From Bog-756 sp963828385 (GTDB lineage Bacteria; Actinomycetota; Acidimicrobiia; Acidimicrobiales; RAAP-2): 64,000 nt of DNA. The notes below the pieces were generated by a model. It ran no database searches. It saw only the letters and a program-made list of their open reading frames with translations, and had not been told where the DNA came from. Below are positions 51,659 through 60,339 of this stretch, one piece after another. A program made the translations under genes and the position numbers. Each line of letters opens with the position of its first letter. Position 1 is the first letter of the stretch. The stretch lies in NCBI GenBank assembly GCA_963828385.1, contig CAWHEF010000002.1, forward strand, positions 682,001 through 746,000, read 5' to 3'.

Positions 51659-51737
51659 TCGCAGAGGCCCTGATCCGAGGACGCCTCCTGGCAACGTGCC
51701 CGGCGCGGGAACGACGTCAGCCAGGAGGGGAGAACCG

Positions 51738-52787
51738 ATGAAGATCAGCACGTTCCTCAGCTATGCCGGAGGCTTCAAGGAGGCCGCGGCCCAGGTGGCG
51801 GAGCTCGAGCACGCCGGGCTCGACCTGGTCTGGGTGGCCGAGGCCTACGGTCTGGACGGGCCGAGCCTCATGGGCTATCTCGCCGCCCTGACCGAGCAGG
51901 TGGAGATCGGATCGGCCATCCTGCCCATCTACACCCGGACGCCGACGCTCATCGCCATGACGGCGGCAGGTGTCGACAGCCTGTCCGGCGGCCGGTTCCA
52001 CCTCGGGCTCGGATCGTCGGGGCCCCAGGTCATCGAAGGGTGGCACGGGGTACCCTTCACCGCCCCCCTCGGGCGGACCCGGGAGATCGTCGACGTCTGC
52101 CGACAGGTATGGGCGAGGAAGGAGCCCCTCGTGCACCACGGCCCCCACTACGACATGCCCCTGCCCGCGGGTCAGGGGACCGGGCTGGGCAAGCCGCTCA
52201 AGATCATCGGGCGCCCGGTGCGGACGGCCATCCCCATCTGGATCGCCGCCCTCGGCGAGAAGAACGTGGCCATGACGGCCGAGATCGCCGACGGCTGGAT
52301 CCCCATCCTCTTCGTCCCCGAGAAGGCGAAGTCCGTCTGGGGTCGATCCCTGGACGCCGGTCGGGCAAAGCGCCATCCCGACCTCGGGCCGCTCATGGTC
52401 ACCACCGGGGGTGTGCTCGCCATCGGCGAGGGGGACGAGGTCGCGCACGTCCGGAACCTGGCGCGGCCCATGGTGGCCCTCTACGTCGGTGGCATGGGCG
52501 CCAAGGGCACGAACTTCTACAACGACCTGGTGCGCCGTTACGGGTACGAGCGCGAGGCCGAGGAGATCCAGGACCTGTACCTGAGCGGGAAGAAGGCCGA
52601 GGCCGAGGCGAAGGTGCCCGACGACCTGCTCGAGTCGGTGAGCCTGTGCGGGCCCGAGAGCTACGTGGCCGAGCGGATCGCCGCCATGGCCGAGGCGGGC
52701 GTCACCCATCTCCAGGTCACCCCGGTACCGGTCGGGGACGAGCGACCGGTCGACCTCATCGAGACCGTCAAACGGTTGGCCGGCTGA
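51738..52787 (+). CDS. LLM-class F420-dependent oxidoreductase
   Basis: A 349-aa TIM-barrel enzyme of the luciferase-like F420 family. MKISTFLSYAGGFKEAAAQV, DLVWVAEAYGLDGPSLMGYL, LPIYTRTPTLIAMTAAGVDS and GRFHLGLGSSGPQVIEGWHG match the F420-binding type (MSMEG_2516-like). Such enzymes are frequent in actinobacteria and implicated in lipid or xenobiotic oxidation. The ATG at 51738 follows GGAGGGGAG. The last 20 bases overlap the convergent hypothetical gene. Confidence 0.88.
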   Translation: MKISTFLSYAGGFKEAAAQVAELEHAGLDLVWVAEAYGLDGPSLMGYLAALTEQVEIGSAILPIYTRTPTLIAMTAAGVDSLSGGRFHLGLGSSGPQVIEGWHGVPFTAPLGRTREIVDVCRQVWARKEPLVHHGPHYDMPLPAGQGTGLGKPLKIIGRPVRTAIPIWIAALGEKNVAMTAEIADGWIPILFVPEKAKSVWGRSLDAGRAKRHPDLGPLMVTTGGVLAIGEGDEVAHVRNLARPMVALYVGGMGAKGTNFYNDLVRRYGYEREAEEIQDLYLSGKKAEAEAKVPDDLLESVSLCGPESYVAERIAAMAEAGVTHLQVTPVPVGDERPVDLIETVKRLAG

Positions 52788-53103
52788 GCAGCTGGTCCAG
52801 CTGGTCGGCCATGTCCTCGATCTCGTCGGCGTCGTAGTAGCTGCGATTGAGGGTCAAGGTGAGCTGGGTCTGGACGAGCGTCAGGGCTTCCTCGGCCGCA
52901 GCGGCGGCGTCATAGACGGAGAAGAGCCGCGCCTGCATCGCCTGAGCGGAGACGAAGCGCGTGCCCCTCTTCTTCGCCTCGTCGGGCAACGACCGGAGGA
53001 GGTCACCGGCCGTCGGTTCCTGTGCGGTCCAATCGGCGGCCATTCCGACCGTGTCGCCACCGTCGGGTCCGTGCCGCTGCTCGAGCTCTCTCTCGTCCTC
53101 CAT
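52768..53103 (-). CDS. Conserved small protein of unknown function
   Basis: A 111-aa acidic protein. The first 40 residues are polar (EDERELEQRHGPDGGDTV), followed by a helical region LLRSLPDEAKKRGTRFVSAQ and a C-terminal acidic coil-like stretch (YYDADEIEDMADQLDQLLSR). No domain is recognised. It is convergent with the LLM oxidoreductase gene and overlaps it by 20 bases. The start has GGAAAGGA upstream. Confidence 0.6.
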   Translation of the reverse strand: MEDERELEQRHGPDGGDTVGMAADWTAQEPTAGDLLRSLPDEAKKRGTRFVSAQAMQARLFSVYDAAAAAEEALTLVQTQLTLTLNRSYYDADEIEDMADQLDQLLSRPTV

Positions 53104-53294
53104 CCGATCCTTTCCTGTGCCGGTTCGTGTGCCGACTTTTCCTGAGCGGGCGTGCCCGGTCGGTGCCCGGGGTGCCCGGCTCGTCTACCTCTACGGTTCC
53201 CACAACGCCTCGGGGGCCGCCCTTGTTCCCAGCGCCGTCACGCCCTCCTTCCGAGCGACGTGACGACAACCAGCGCGGGCAAGGGCCGTGCGGC

Positions 53295-54125
53295 TCAGGG
53301 CCGGTGGCCGGAGCGTTTGACGAGGAATCCCTGGTAGAGAGAGGCGGGGAGCCGCGACACGAGGTCGATGAGCACCCCGTCTGGGCCGATGACCACGCGC
53401 CGGCGGTTCTGTCTGACCGCCTCGACGATCCGCCGGGCCGCCTTCTCCGGGGACGTCATGGCCAGTCTGTCGAAGTCGTCCCCAGCGGAGGCGGGATCGC
53501 CGCCGAACCGGGCGACGCTCGGGTCGATCCGAGCCCGCCGGGCGATCGCCGTCTTCACTCCCCCGGGATGCACGGTGGTGCACGAGACGGGCGAGCCGGC
53601 AATCTCGAGCTCCATGCGGAGGCTGTCGGTGAAGCCCCGCACGGCGAATTTGGCTGCGTTGTAGGCGGACTGCGTGGGCACGCTCACCAGACCGAACACG
53701 CTCGACATGTTCACGATGTGGCCCTCGCCGGCCGCCTCGAGGTGCGGCAGGAACGCCTTGGTGCCGTAGACCACGCCCCAGAAGTCGATGGCCATCAACC
53801 ACTCGAAGTCCTCGTAGGAGATGGCGGTCACCGAAGAGGCCACGGCGACCCCGGCGATGTTGCACACCAGGTGGACTGCGCCGTGGTCGTCGACCACCGA
53901 GGACGCCCATGCCTCGACGGCCGCTCGATCGGCCACGTCGACCTGGCGGGAGGTGACGTTCACCCCCAACCCCTTGACCAGGGCCACGGTGGCTGCCAAC
54001 CCGTCGGGGTCGATGTCGCTGAGCGCGAGCCGGGTGCCCTGTTCGGCCAGGTTCTGGGCCAGTGCCCGCCCGATGCCGGACCCGGCGCCAGTGACGGCGG
54101 CCACCTTCCCCGACAGCTTGCGCAC
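53295..54125 (-). CDS. Short-chain dehydrogenase/reductase
   Basis: A 276-aa classical SDR with GTG start at 54125. It shows AAVTGAGSGIGRALAQNLAE (NAD(P) binding), CNIAGVAV in place of NNAG, Ser in NMSSVFGLVSVP and YNAAK as catalytic Tyr/Lys; the extended C-terminus (LIDLVSRLPASLYQGFLVKR) resembles SDRs paired with Baeyer-Villiger-type monooxygenases. It follows the monooxygenase gene on the same strand by 12 bp, so the two likely act in one pathway. Confidence 0.88.
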   Translation of the reverse strand: MRKLSGKVAAVTGAGSGIGRALAQNLAEQGTRLALSDIDPDGLAATVALVKGLGVNVTSRQVDVADRAAVEAWASSVVDDHGAVHLVCNIAGVAVASSVTAISYEDFEWLMAIDFWGVVYGTKAFLPHLEAAGEGHIVNMSSVFGLVSVPTQSAYNAAKFAVRGFTDSLRMELEIAGSPVSCTTVHPGGVKTAIARRARIDPSVARFGGDPASAGDDFDRLAMTSPEKAARRIVEAVRQNRRRVVIGPDGVLIDLVSRLPASLYQGFLVKRSGHRP

Positions 54126-54137
54126 GCTTCGCCGCCC

Positions 54138-55796
54138 CTAGCCGCGGTCGGTCGTGGCAGCGACCGGTTTGCGTTCGATCCCGGAACCGTCCGCTCTCGG
54201 GCCGCCCGCTCTCGGCTCGCCCGCTCCTGCCCCTTCCCCCGCAACCGTCGGGCCGTTCGTCGCCGGTCCTCCGGCGTCCGCCCTCCACGCTCTGCGATCG
54301 GGATTGGCGAAGACGAGGTTCTCGTCCGTCAGCCGGCGCCCCTTCAAGGCCAGGTAGTCCTGGAGGTAGCTCTGCTTCACCTGCCAGGGGAAGGCCGTCC
54401 CCTGTTTCGGAAGCCGGTCGGCGGCCCGGACGATGTAGCCCGACGAGAGTCCGAGCAGCGGCTGGGTGGTCGCCGACCCGCTCTGGTCGACAGGCATGCA
54501 CTGTCGCCATCCCTCCGCTCGCATGTAGTTGAGCAGGCGCATCACGTAGTCACAGGAGAGATCGCATTTGAGCGTCCACGAGGCGTTGGTGTAGCCGATG
54601 ACGACGGCCAGGTTGGGGACGTCCTGGATCAGCGTGCCCTTGTAGGTCAGCTTGGAGGTGAGGTCGACCGGTGACCCGTCCAAGGAGACCTCGATGCCAC
54701 CGGCGAACAGGATCTCCAGACCGGTAGCGGTGATGACGATGTCGGCGTCGACCTCGGCCCCGGATCCGAGCCGGATCCCGCCTTCGGTGAAGGTGTCGAT
54801 TCGATCGGTGACGACGTCCACGGTGCCGGCGCAGATCGCCTTGAACAGGTCTCCGTCGGGCGAGAGGCACAGACGCTGGTCCCAAGGGTCGTAGCTGGGG
54901 GTGAAGTGGGTGTCGATGTCGTAGCCCTCGGGCAGGGCGCCCGCCAGCTGCTTGCGCAACATGGCCCTGACCGTGTCGGGACGACGGCGGCTGAGGGCAT
55001 AGAAGAATTGCCCGAGGAGCGCCTTGTACCACCGCACGACCGGCCCCGACCATCGGTGCGGCAGCACCCGTCGGACCAGGTTGGCCAGGGGGTCGACCGC
55101 CGGCATCTGGGCGACGTAGGAGGGGGACCGCTGCAGCATCGTGACGTGAGCGGCCTGCTCGGCGAGAGGCGGGACCAAGGTGATGGCGGTCGCTCCGCTC
55201 CCGATGACCACCACCTGTTTGCCCGGGTAGTCGAGATCCTCGGGCCACGCCTGGGGATGGACGATCGTGCCTTTGAACCGGTCGATGCCGGGGAACTCGG
55301 GGAGGTAGCCGCGGTCGTAGCGGTAGTAGCCGGTGCACGAGAGCACGAACGAACAGGTGAGGCTCACCATCTCGCCGGTGTCGGTCCGTTCGGCGGTGAT
55401 CCGCCAGCGGGCGGCGTCGCTCTGCCAGTCGGCCCCGACGACCCGATGCTGGTAGCGGATGTGGGCATCGATGCCTTCGGACCGGGCCGTGTCGCGGATG
55501 TAGCTGAGGATCGAGTCGCCGTCGGCGATCGACCTCTCGCCGTCCCACGGGCGGAACGAGTAGCCCAGGGTGAACATGTCCGAGTCCGAGCGGATCCCCG
55601 GATACCGGAAGAGGTCCCAGGTACCCCCAGATCGCTCCCGTGCCTCGAGGAGGGCGAAGCTGGCCCAACCGCAGCGGTCCTTCAGGTAGTGCCCGGCGCC
55701 GATTCCCGACAGGCCGGCTCCGACGACCAGGACGTCGACGTGCTCGCTCGTCTTGGCCTCGGCGGTGACGCCCGGCCCGCTGCCCGGTTCGGTCAT
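54138..55796 (-). CDS. Flavin-containing monooxygenase (Baeyer-Villiger type)
   Basis: A 552-aa FAD/NADPH monooxygenase. The FAD motif is VLVVGAGLSGIGAGHYL (about 22-38), the Baeyer-Villiger fingerprint is FKGTIVHPQAW, and the NADPH motif is VVVIGSGATAITLVP. RERSGGTWDLFRYPGIRSDS and MFTLGYSFRPW are characteristic. Such enzymes turn ketones into esters or hydroxylate small molecules. A polar Ala/Gly/Pro-rich tail (about 510-552) is unusual. The SDR downstream may supply or remove the alcohol/ketone partner. Confidence 0.9.
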   Translation of the reverse strand: MTEPGSGPGVTAEAKTSEHVDVLVVGAGLSGIGAGHYLKDRCGWASFALLEARERSGGTWDLFRYPGIRSDSDMFTLGYSFRPWDGERSIADGDSILSYIRDTARSEGIDAHIRYQHRVVGADWQSDAARWRITAERTDTGEMVSLTCSFVLSCTGYYRYDRGYLPEFPGIDRFKGTIVHPQAWPEDLDYPGKQVVVIGSGATAITLVPPLAEQAAHVTMLQRSPSYVAQMPAVDPLANLVRRVLPHRWSGPVVRWYKALLGQFFYALSRRRPDTVRAMLRKQLAGALPEGYDIDTHFTPSYDPWDQRLCLSPDGDLFKAICAGTVDVVTDRIDTFTEGGIRLGSGAEVDADIVITATGLEILFAGGIEVSLDGSPVDLTSKLTYKGTLIQDVPNLAVVIGYTNASWTLKCDLSCDYVMRLLNYMRAEGWRQCMPVDQSGSATTQPLLGLSSGYIVRAADRLPKQGTAFPWQVKQSYLQDYLALKGRRLTDENLVFANPDRRAWRADAGGPATNGPTVAGEGAGAGEPRAGGPRADGSGIERKPVAATTDRG

Positions 55797-55985
55797 GGAT
55801 CCCTTCCTCGGTCAGGTGGCCCCGGTCGTGACCATGCTGACTCCGCTGACCCCGCTGCCCCTGCCTCGACGACCTGGTCGACGAGTTCCTCGGGACCGAT
55901 CCTACGGGCTGGACCGGCTCCGACGCCCGTCCGTGCCGGGGGACCGGATCACCACCGAGTAGCCTCCCCGGACGGTGAGACACCT

Positions 55986-56615
55986 GTGATCAGGGCGGTG
56001 ATGTTCGACTTCGGCGGCGTGCTGACGACGAGCCCCTTCGAGGCCTTCGCCCGGTACGAGGCCGAACACGGGCTGCCGCCGGGGCTCATCCGCTCGGTGA
56101 ACGCGGCGGATCCCGACACCAACGCCTGGGCACTGCTCGAACGGGGCCAGCTCGACCTGGACGGTTTCGACCGGGCTTTCGCCCGCGAGTCGGCCGCGTT
56201 CGGCCATCGGGTGGCGGGGCGGGAAGTTCTCGGACTTCTCGGGGGCGACCTCCGCCCGGAGATGGTCGAGGCCCTGCGGTGGTGCGGGGAGCGCTATGCC
56301 ACCGCCTGTTTGACCAACAACTTCCATGGGCCCGAGTCGGTCATCCGCCCCGAGCTCGAGGCGGTGCTCGGTCTCTTCGACCGGGTGTTCGAGTCCCGCA
56401 CCCTCGGGATCCGAAAGCCTGAGCCCAGGTTCTACGAGCTGGCCTGCGAGGGGCTCGGCGTGCCGCCGGATGCGGTCGTGTACTTGGACGACCTCGGGGT
56501 CAACCTGAAGCCGGCGCGGGCGATGGGCATGCACACCGTCAAGGTCGAGTCGGCGAACCAGGCCCTGGGGGAGCTGTCCGTCTTCACGGGCCTCCCGCTG
56601 GCGTCGGCGCGCTGA
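55986..56615 (+). CDS. HAD-superfamily hydrolase
   Basis: A 209-aa HAD-IA phosphatase-like protein starting with GTG at 55986. Motif I is VMFDFGGVLTT (Asp nucleophile; the second Asp is replaced by Gly, as in epoxide-hydrolase-like HADs), motif II CLTNNF, Lys in GIRKPEPRFYELAC, and motif IV VYLDDLGVNLKPARAMGMHT. Substrate unknown. It is divergent from the monooxygenase across 189 bp and precedes an unknown gene by 26 bp. Confidence 0.87.
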   Translation: MIRAVMFDFGGVLTTSPFEAFARYEAEHGLPPGLIRSVNAADPDTNAWALLERGQLDLDGFDRAFARESAAFGHRVAGREVLGLLGGDLRPEMVEALRWCGERYATACLTNNFHGPESVIRPELEAVLGLFDRVFESRTLGIRKPEPRFYELACEGLGVPPDAVVYLDDLGVNLKPARAMGMHTVKVESANQALGELSVFTGLPLASAR

Positions 56616-56641
56616 GCAGGCCGGCAGCCGACCGACGCCCG

Positions 56642-57415
56642 ATGGAAGCCCGCATCACCGACGAAGACCGATCGGCCGTCCTGAGGGAGTGTGTGTCGAG
56701 GATTCCCGGGAGCGAGCTCCGCACGGCGCTCGCCACGATGTCGGTCTCCTCGCAGGTCCCGCCGGTCGCCGTCCGGGCCCTCAACGCCCTGCGCAAGCAT
56801 CGCCATCCCGAGAGTGTGGTGACGAAGGCCCAGTACCGAGTGGCGCTGCCCTACGTAGCCGCCATCGTTTCCGAAGGCTGCCTCGAAGCCACCATCGACG
56901 CGCTCGGCGACCACGCCCAAGACCCCGACCGGGACCAGCTGCTGGCGGCGCTCGACGAGGTCGGAACCCGGTTCTCCGAACCGATCGTCGCAGTCATGCT
57001 CGCCTCGGCCTCCGACAGCGAGATGCCCGCTGCCGATCTCTGCTTTCGGATCCTGACCACCGACGAGCGCTACGAGCTCGGCAAGGCCGAGGAGGTCTCC
57101 TCCACCTCCGCCCCAGCCGAGGGCCGGGATGGGGTCGCGACCTTCGATGAGCCTGATGGTGGTGGCACGGTCGGCAGTTCCCCCCATGACCCGGGATCCC
57201 ACGATGACACCGGAGCCGGCTCCCCCCGCCACCCCGACCAGCGGGTGAGCGGGCTCGACGCCGCCACCGACGGCCCTGACCGCGCCACCACCGAGGCCAA
57301 GCGCAAGGCTCGCAAGCGCCGGAGGCACGAGGCTGCTGAGACCCGCCGGAGGACAGAGGAGACCTCCAGGCGGGCGATCGAAGGGGTGCGCCGGGAGAAG
57401 AAGCGCCGACGATAG
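56642..57415 (+). CDS. Hypothetical protein with basic, disordered C-terminus
   Basis: A 257-aa protein. The first 150 residues are alpha-helical and soluble (SSQVPPVAVRALNALRKHRH, YRVALPYVAAIVSEGCLEAT), with no family recognised. Residues about 150-215 are acidic and low-complexity, and the last 45 are Lys/Arg/Glu-rich (KRKARKRRRHEAAETRRRTE, RREKKRRR), suggesting nucleic-acid or ribosome binding. No function is claimed. It is last on its strand before the HTH-Clp_N gene, which runs the other way. Confidence 0.65.
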   Translation: MEARITDEDRSAVLRECVSRIPGSELRTALATMSVSSQVPPVAVRALNALRKHRHPESVVTKAQYRVALPYVAAIVSEGCLEATIDALGDHAQDPDRDQLLAALDEVGTRFSEPIVAVMLASASDSEMPAADLCFRILTTDERYELGKAEEVSSTSAPAEGRDGVATFDEPDGGGTVGSSPHDPGSHDDTGAGSPRHPDQRVSGLDAATDGPDRATTEAKRKARKRRRHEAAETRRRTEETSRRAIEGVRREKKRRR

Positions 57416-57501
57416 CCGGACGCTCGCCACCGATGAGAGTCCTCGAACCGGGCCCAGCGTTACGGGATGTCTGTGGACCCGGTCGAGGTGGTGAGTGGGT
57501 G

Positions 57502-58194
57502 TCAGGTCCTGCCGTATCCGGTAAGGAGTTCGGTGGTCCGGTCCCTAGCCGCGTCGAGGCTGACCCCCAGGCCTACGAGGACCTTCGCAGCGACTGCGTT
57601 CTCGTCACGGAAGAGGCTGAGTAGGAGATGCTCTGTTCCGACGTAGTTGTGGCCCAGTTGCAGTGCCTCGTCTACGGCACCGCGAATCATTGCTTTCGCC
57701 CTCGGGGTGAAGGGTAACGTTCCTTCCTCGGACCCACTGCCCGGCTTGATCAGCGCCAGTATCTGGGTTTCAGCCATGGACCTCGTGACCCCCATCTGAC
57801 CGAGAACCTGCGCCGCCAGACCTTCGGCCACGTCGAACAGGGCAAGGAGGAGATGCTCGGTTCCGACGAAACCGTGCCCCAAACGGTTGGCTTCGATCTT
57901 GGATTGACCCATGACAGTCCGCGCACGGTCCGTGAATCGCTCGAAGGACGGTACCTCGAACGTGAACCGCTTATGAGCTGCCTGCTTGCTGACACCGAGG
58001 GAGCTGCTGATTTCGGACCACGAGCGTCCGCTTCGGCGGCACTGGTCGACGAAATGGCCGAGGAGTGCATCGGCGACCTGTTCGAGGTCGTTCACGGTCT
58101 TCGACGCCTGGGACAGTTGCACCAGGGCGTCCTCACCCGACGCATCACCCCGAACTCCGTCGATCAGTTCCTGCAAGGTCGGTGCCGGCGTCAT
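57502..58194 (-). CDS. HTH domain fused to a double Clp_N domain, likely regulator
   Basis: A 230-aa protein without any AAA+ module. The N-terminal part (about 25-80) has a helix-turn-helix (SWSEISSSLGVSKQAAHKRF). The C-terminal part (about 85-230) is two Clp_N/R repeats: FTDRARTVMGQSKIEANRLG, VGTEHLLLALFDVAEGLAAQ and again FTPRAKAMIRGAVDEALQLG, VGTEHLLLSLFRDENAVAAK. ClpC uses this domain to bind adaptors and arginine-phosphorylated proteins. Here it may serve as a sensor or deliver the regulator to ClpCP. Nested TTGAC repeats directly upstream (58197-58241) suggest autoregulation. Confidence 0.86.
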   Translation of the reverse strand: MTPAPTLQELIDGVRGDASGEDALVQLSQASKTVNDLEQVADALLGHFVDQCRRSGRSWSEISSSLGVSKQAAHKRFTFEVPSFERFTDRARTVMGQSKIEANRLGHGFVGTEHLLLALFDVAEGLAAQVLGQMGVTRSMAETQILALIKPGSGSEEGTLPFTPRAKAMIRGAVDEALQLGHNYVGTEHLLLSLFRDENAVAAKVLVGLGVSLDAARDRTTELLTGYGRT

Positions 58195-58196
58195 TC

Positions 58197-58241
58197 GTCA
58201 ACCTTACATTGACGGTTACCGCTCGTCAATCTCAGGTTGAC
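58197..58241. promoter_or_regulatory. Nested inverted TTGAC repeats upstream of the HTH-Clp_N gene
   Basis: GTCAACCT (58197-58204) pairs with AGGTTGAC (58234-58241), and inside them ATTGACG (58208-58214) pairs with CGTCAAT (58224-58230). All four contain TTGAC or its complement. They lie 3-47 bases upstream of the gene's start, where a repressor would act. Confidence 0.6.
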
Positions 58242-58377
58242 CGGGCTGGCCGGATTGGTCGAGCTCGTGTCGCTTCCGCTGCCGCTTCCCCCTGGCCCCG
58301 CTGCTGCCGGCGGGTAGCCCTCAGCCCGGATCGTTCCGAGCCGCGGGTGCGGGTCGGCCCTCCCGGCGTGCTACGGT

Positions 58378-58413
58378 AACGTTGACGTACACGTAAACGT
58401 AGGTTCACGTCCA
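58378..58413. promoter_or_regulatory. Cluster of ACGT cores before the MFS-MerR operon
   Basis: Five ACGT tetramers lie within 36 bases, including TTGACG (58382-58387) that matches the half-sites near the HTH-Clp_N gene. It precedes the MFS gene by 40 bp. Candidate binding site for the operon's MerR regulator or for the HTH-Clp_N protein. Confidence 0.45.
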
Positions 58414-58452
58414 CGGCAGGGAGAACGGGCCACAGGAGGGCAGGTTCCCGCA

Positions 58453-60339
58453 GTGCCTGACAGGAGCGCGACGAGGACCAACCGGAGTCGGCGGCTCACC
58501 GCGAGCCTGTCGGATCTGCCCCCCAACTACAAGTGGGTGGCCCTGTTCATCTCCACCCTCGGCGTGCTGATGGCGACCATCGACGGCTCGATCGTCCTCA
58601 TCGCCCTCCCCGACATCTTCAAGGGCATCGGCCTCGACCCGTTACAGCCGGGGAACACCTTCTATCTCCTGTGGATGATCCTCGGGTTCCTCGTCGTCTC
58701 GAGCGTCCTCGTGGTGAGCCTCGGGAGGATGGGGGACATCTACGGCCGGGTCCGCACGTACAACTTCGGCTTCGCCGTCTTCACGTTCTTCTCGCTCCTG
58801 TTGAGCATCACGTGGATGACGGGCCACGCCGCCGGGGACTGGCTCATCGTCATGCGGGTGTTCCAGGGGGTGGGCGCCGCCATGCTCATGGCCAACTCGG
58901 CGGCCATCCTGACCGATGTCTTCCCGAGCGACCAACGGGGCATGGCGCTCGGCATCAACCAGGCGGCGGCGTTCAGCGGGACGTTCATCGGACTGGTGCT
59001 CGGCGGCGTGTTGGCCCCCGTCAACTGGCGGCTCATCTTCCTCGTCTCGGTGCCGATCGGACTGTTCGCCACGGTGTTCGGCTACTGGAAGCTCCACGAG
59101 ACGAGTCCCCGCCGACCGGCCAGGATCGACTGGCCCGGAAACCTGACCTTCGCCGCCGGCCTCGTCCTCGTGATGATCGGCATCACCTACGGGATCGAGC
59201 CCTATGGCCACGACACCATGGGCTGGACCAATCCCGAGGTGCTGACCTGTCTCATCCTCGGAGCGGCGTTGCTCGTCGTGTTCTGCGTCATCGAGACCAA
59301 GGTGCCCCAACCGATGTTCCGGCTTCAGCTGTTCAAGATCCGGGCCTTCTCCGCTGGCGTGTTCGCCAGCTTCCTCGCCGCCTTGAGCAGGGGCGGACTC
59401 ATGTTCATGCTCATCATCTGGCTGCAGGGGATCTGGCTGCCTCTGCACGGCTACGACTTTGCCGTGACCCCTCTCTGGGCCGGGATCGCCATGCTGCCAC
59501 TCACTGTCGGCTTCCTCGTCGGCGGCCCGGTCTCCGGGGTGCTGTCGGACCGCTTCGGTGCTCGGCCCTTCGCCACCGGCGGCATGCTCGGCACCGCCCT
59601 GTGCTTCGCGCTCCTCGAGCTGCTGCCCGTCGACTTCCCCTACTGGGCCTTCGGCATCCTGCTCCTGGCCACGGGCTCGACGATGGCCGCCTTCGGTTCC
59701 CCCAACCGTGCCGGTGTGATGAACAGCCTGCCCGCCCAGCACCGGGGGGCCGGATCGGGCATGAACACCACGTTCCAGAACTCTGCCCAGGTCTTGTCCA
59801 TCGGCATCTTCTTCACCCTGCTGATCGTGGGCCTCCGGACCTCGCTCTCGGCCAACCTCCTGCACGGGCTCCAGGTCCACGGGGTATCGACCGAGGTGGC
59901 CGACCGGGCGGCCCACCTTCCGCCTGTGTCCACGCTCTTCGCCGCCTTCCTCGGCTACGACCCGATCCGCCACCTGGTCGGCGCCCATGACTTCTCCCAG
60001 CTCTCGACGGCCCAACAGGCGGCCCTGTCGTCCCATAGCTTCTTCCCCGGCCTGATCAGTGCGCCCTTCCGGGACGGTCTCCATGCCGCCCTCGACTTCG
60101 CCATCGTCGCCAGCCTGCTCGCCGCAGCGGCGTCGTGGATGCGGGGAGGCCGCTATGTCGCCGCCGATCTCGACCACGACGAAGAGCTCGAGCAGGTTCG
60201 CAGGACGAAGGCGGTGGGCGGGGCCGCCCCGGTCAGCGTCGCCGTCGGGGCGCCAAACGGCTCCAACTCCCGTGCCGGCGGCGACGAGGTCGCTGCCGGT
60301 GCCGGTGCTGTCCCCGCGCCGGAGCGGGAGGCCCGATGA
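58453..60339 (+). CDS. MFS transporter (DHA2 type)
   Basis: A 628-aa membrane protein with 14 predicted spans, starting with GTG at 58453 after GGAGGG. DHA2 markers are TIDGSIVLIALPDIFKGIG in the first span, GRMGDIYGRVRTYN (motif A) and RVFQGVGAAMLMANSAAILT. The C-terminal 60 residues are a polar tail. It overlaps the MerR gene by ATGA (60336-60339), so pump and regulator are translated together. Substrate unknown. Confidence 0.88.
   Translation: MPDRSATRTNRSRRLTASLSDLPPNYKWVALFISTLGVLMATIDGSIVLIALPDIFKGIGLDPLQPGNTFYLLWMILGFLVVSSVLVVSLGRMGDIYGRVRTYNFGFAVFTFFSLLLSITWMTGHAAGDWLIVMRVFQGVGAAMLMANSAAILTDVFPSDQRGMALGINQAAAFSGTFIGLVLGGVLAPVNWRLIFLVSVPIGLFATVFGYWKLHETSPRRPARIDWPGNLTFAAGLVLVMIGITYGIEPYGHDTMGWTNPEVLTCLILGAALLVVFCVIETKVPQPMFRLQLFKIRAFSAGVFASFLAALSRGGLMFMLIIWLQGIWLPLHGYDFAVTPLWAGIAMLPLTVGFLVGGPVSGVLSDRFGARPFATGGMLGTALCFALLELLPVDFPYWAFGILLLATGSTMAAFGSPNRAGVMNSLPAQHRGAGSGMNTTFQNSAQVLSIGIFFTLLIVGLRTSLSANLLHGLQVHGVSTEVADRAAHLPPVSTLFAAFLGYDPIRHLVGAHDFSQLSTAQQAALSSHSFFPGLISAPFRDGLHAALDFAIVASLLAAAASWMRGGRYVAADLDHDEELEQVRRTKAVGGAAPVSVAVGAPNGSNSRAGGDEVAAGAGAVPAPEREAR

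Noticed and set aside
58642..60177. Minus-strand frame opposite the DHA2 transporter
   Set aside because: Same antisense effect; the plus strand encodes a clear 14-span transporter.
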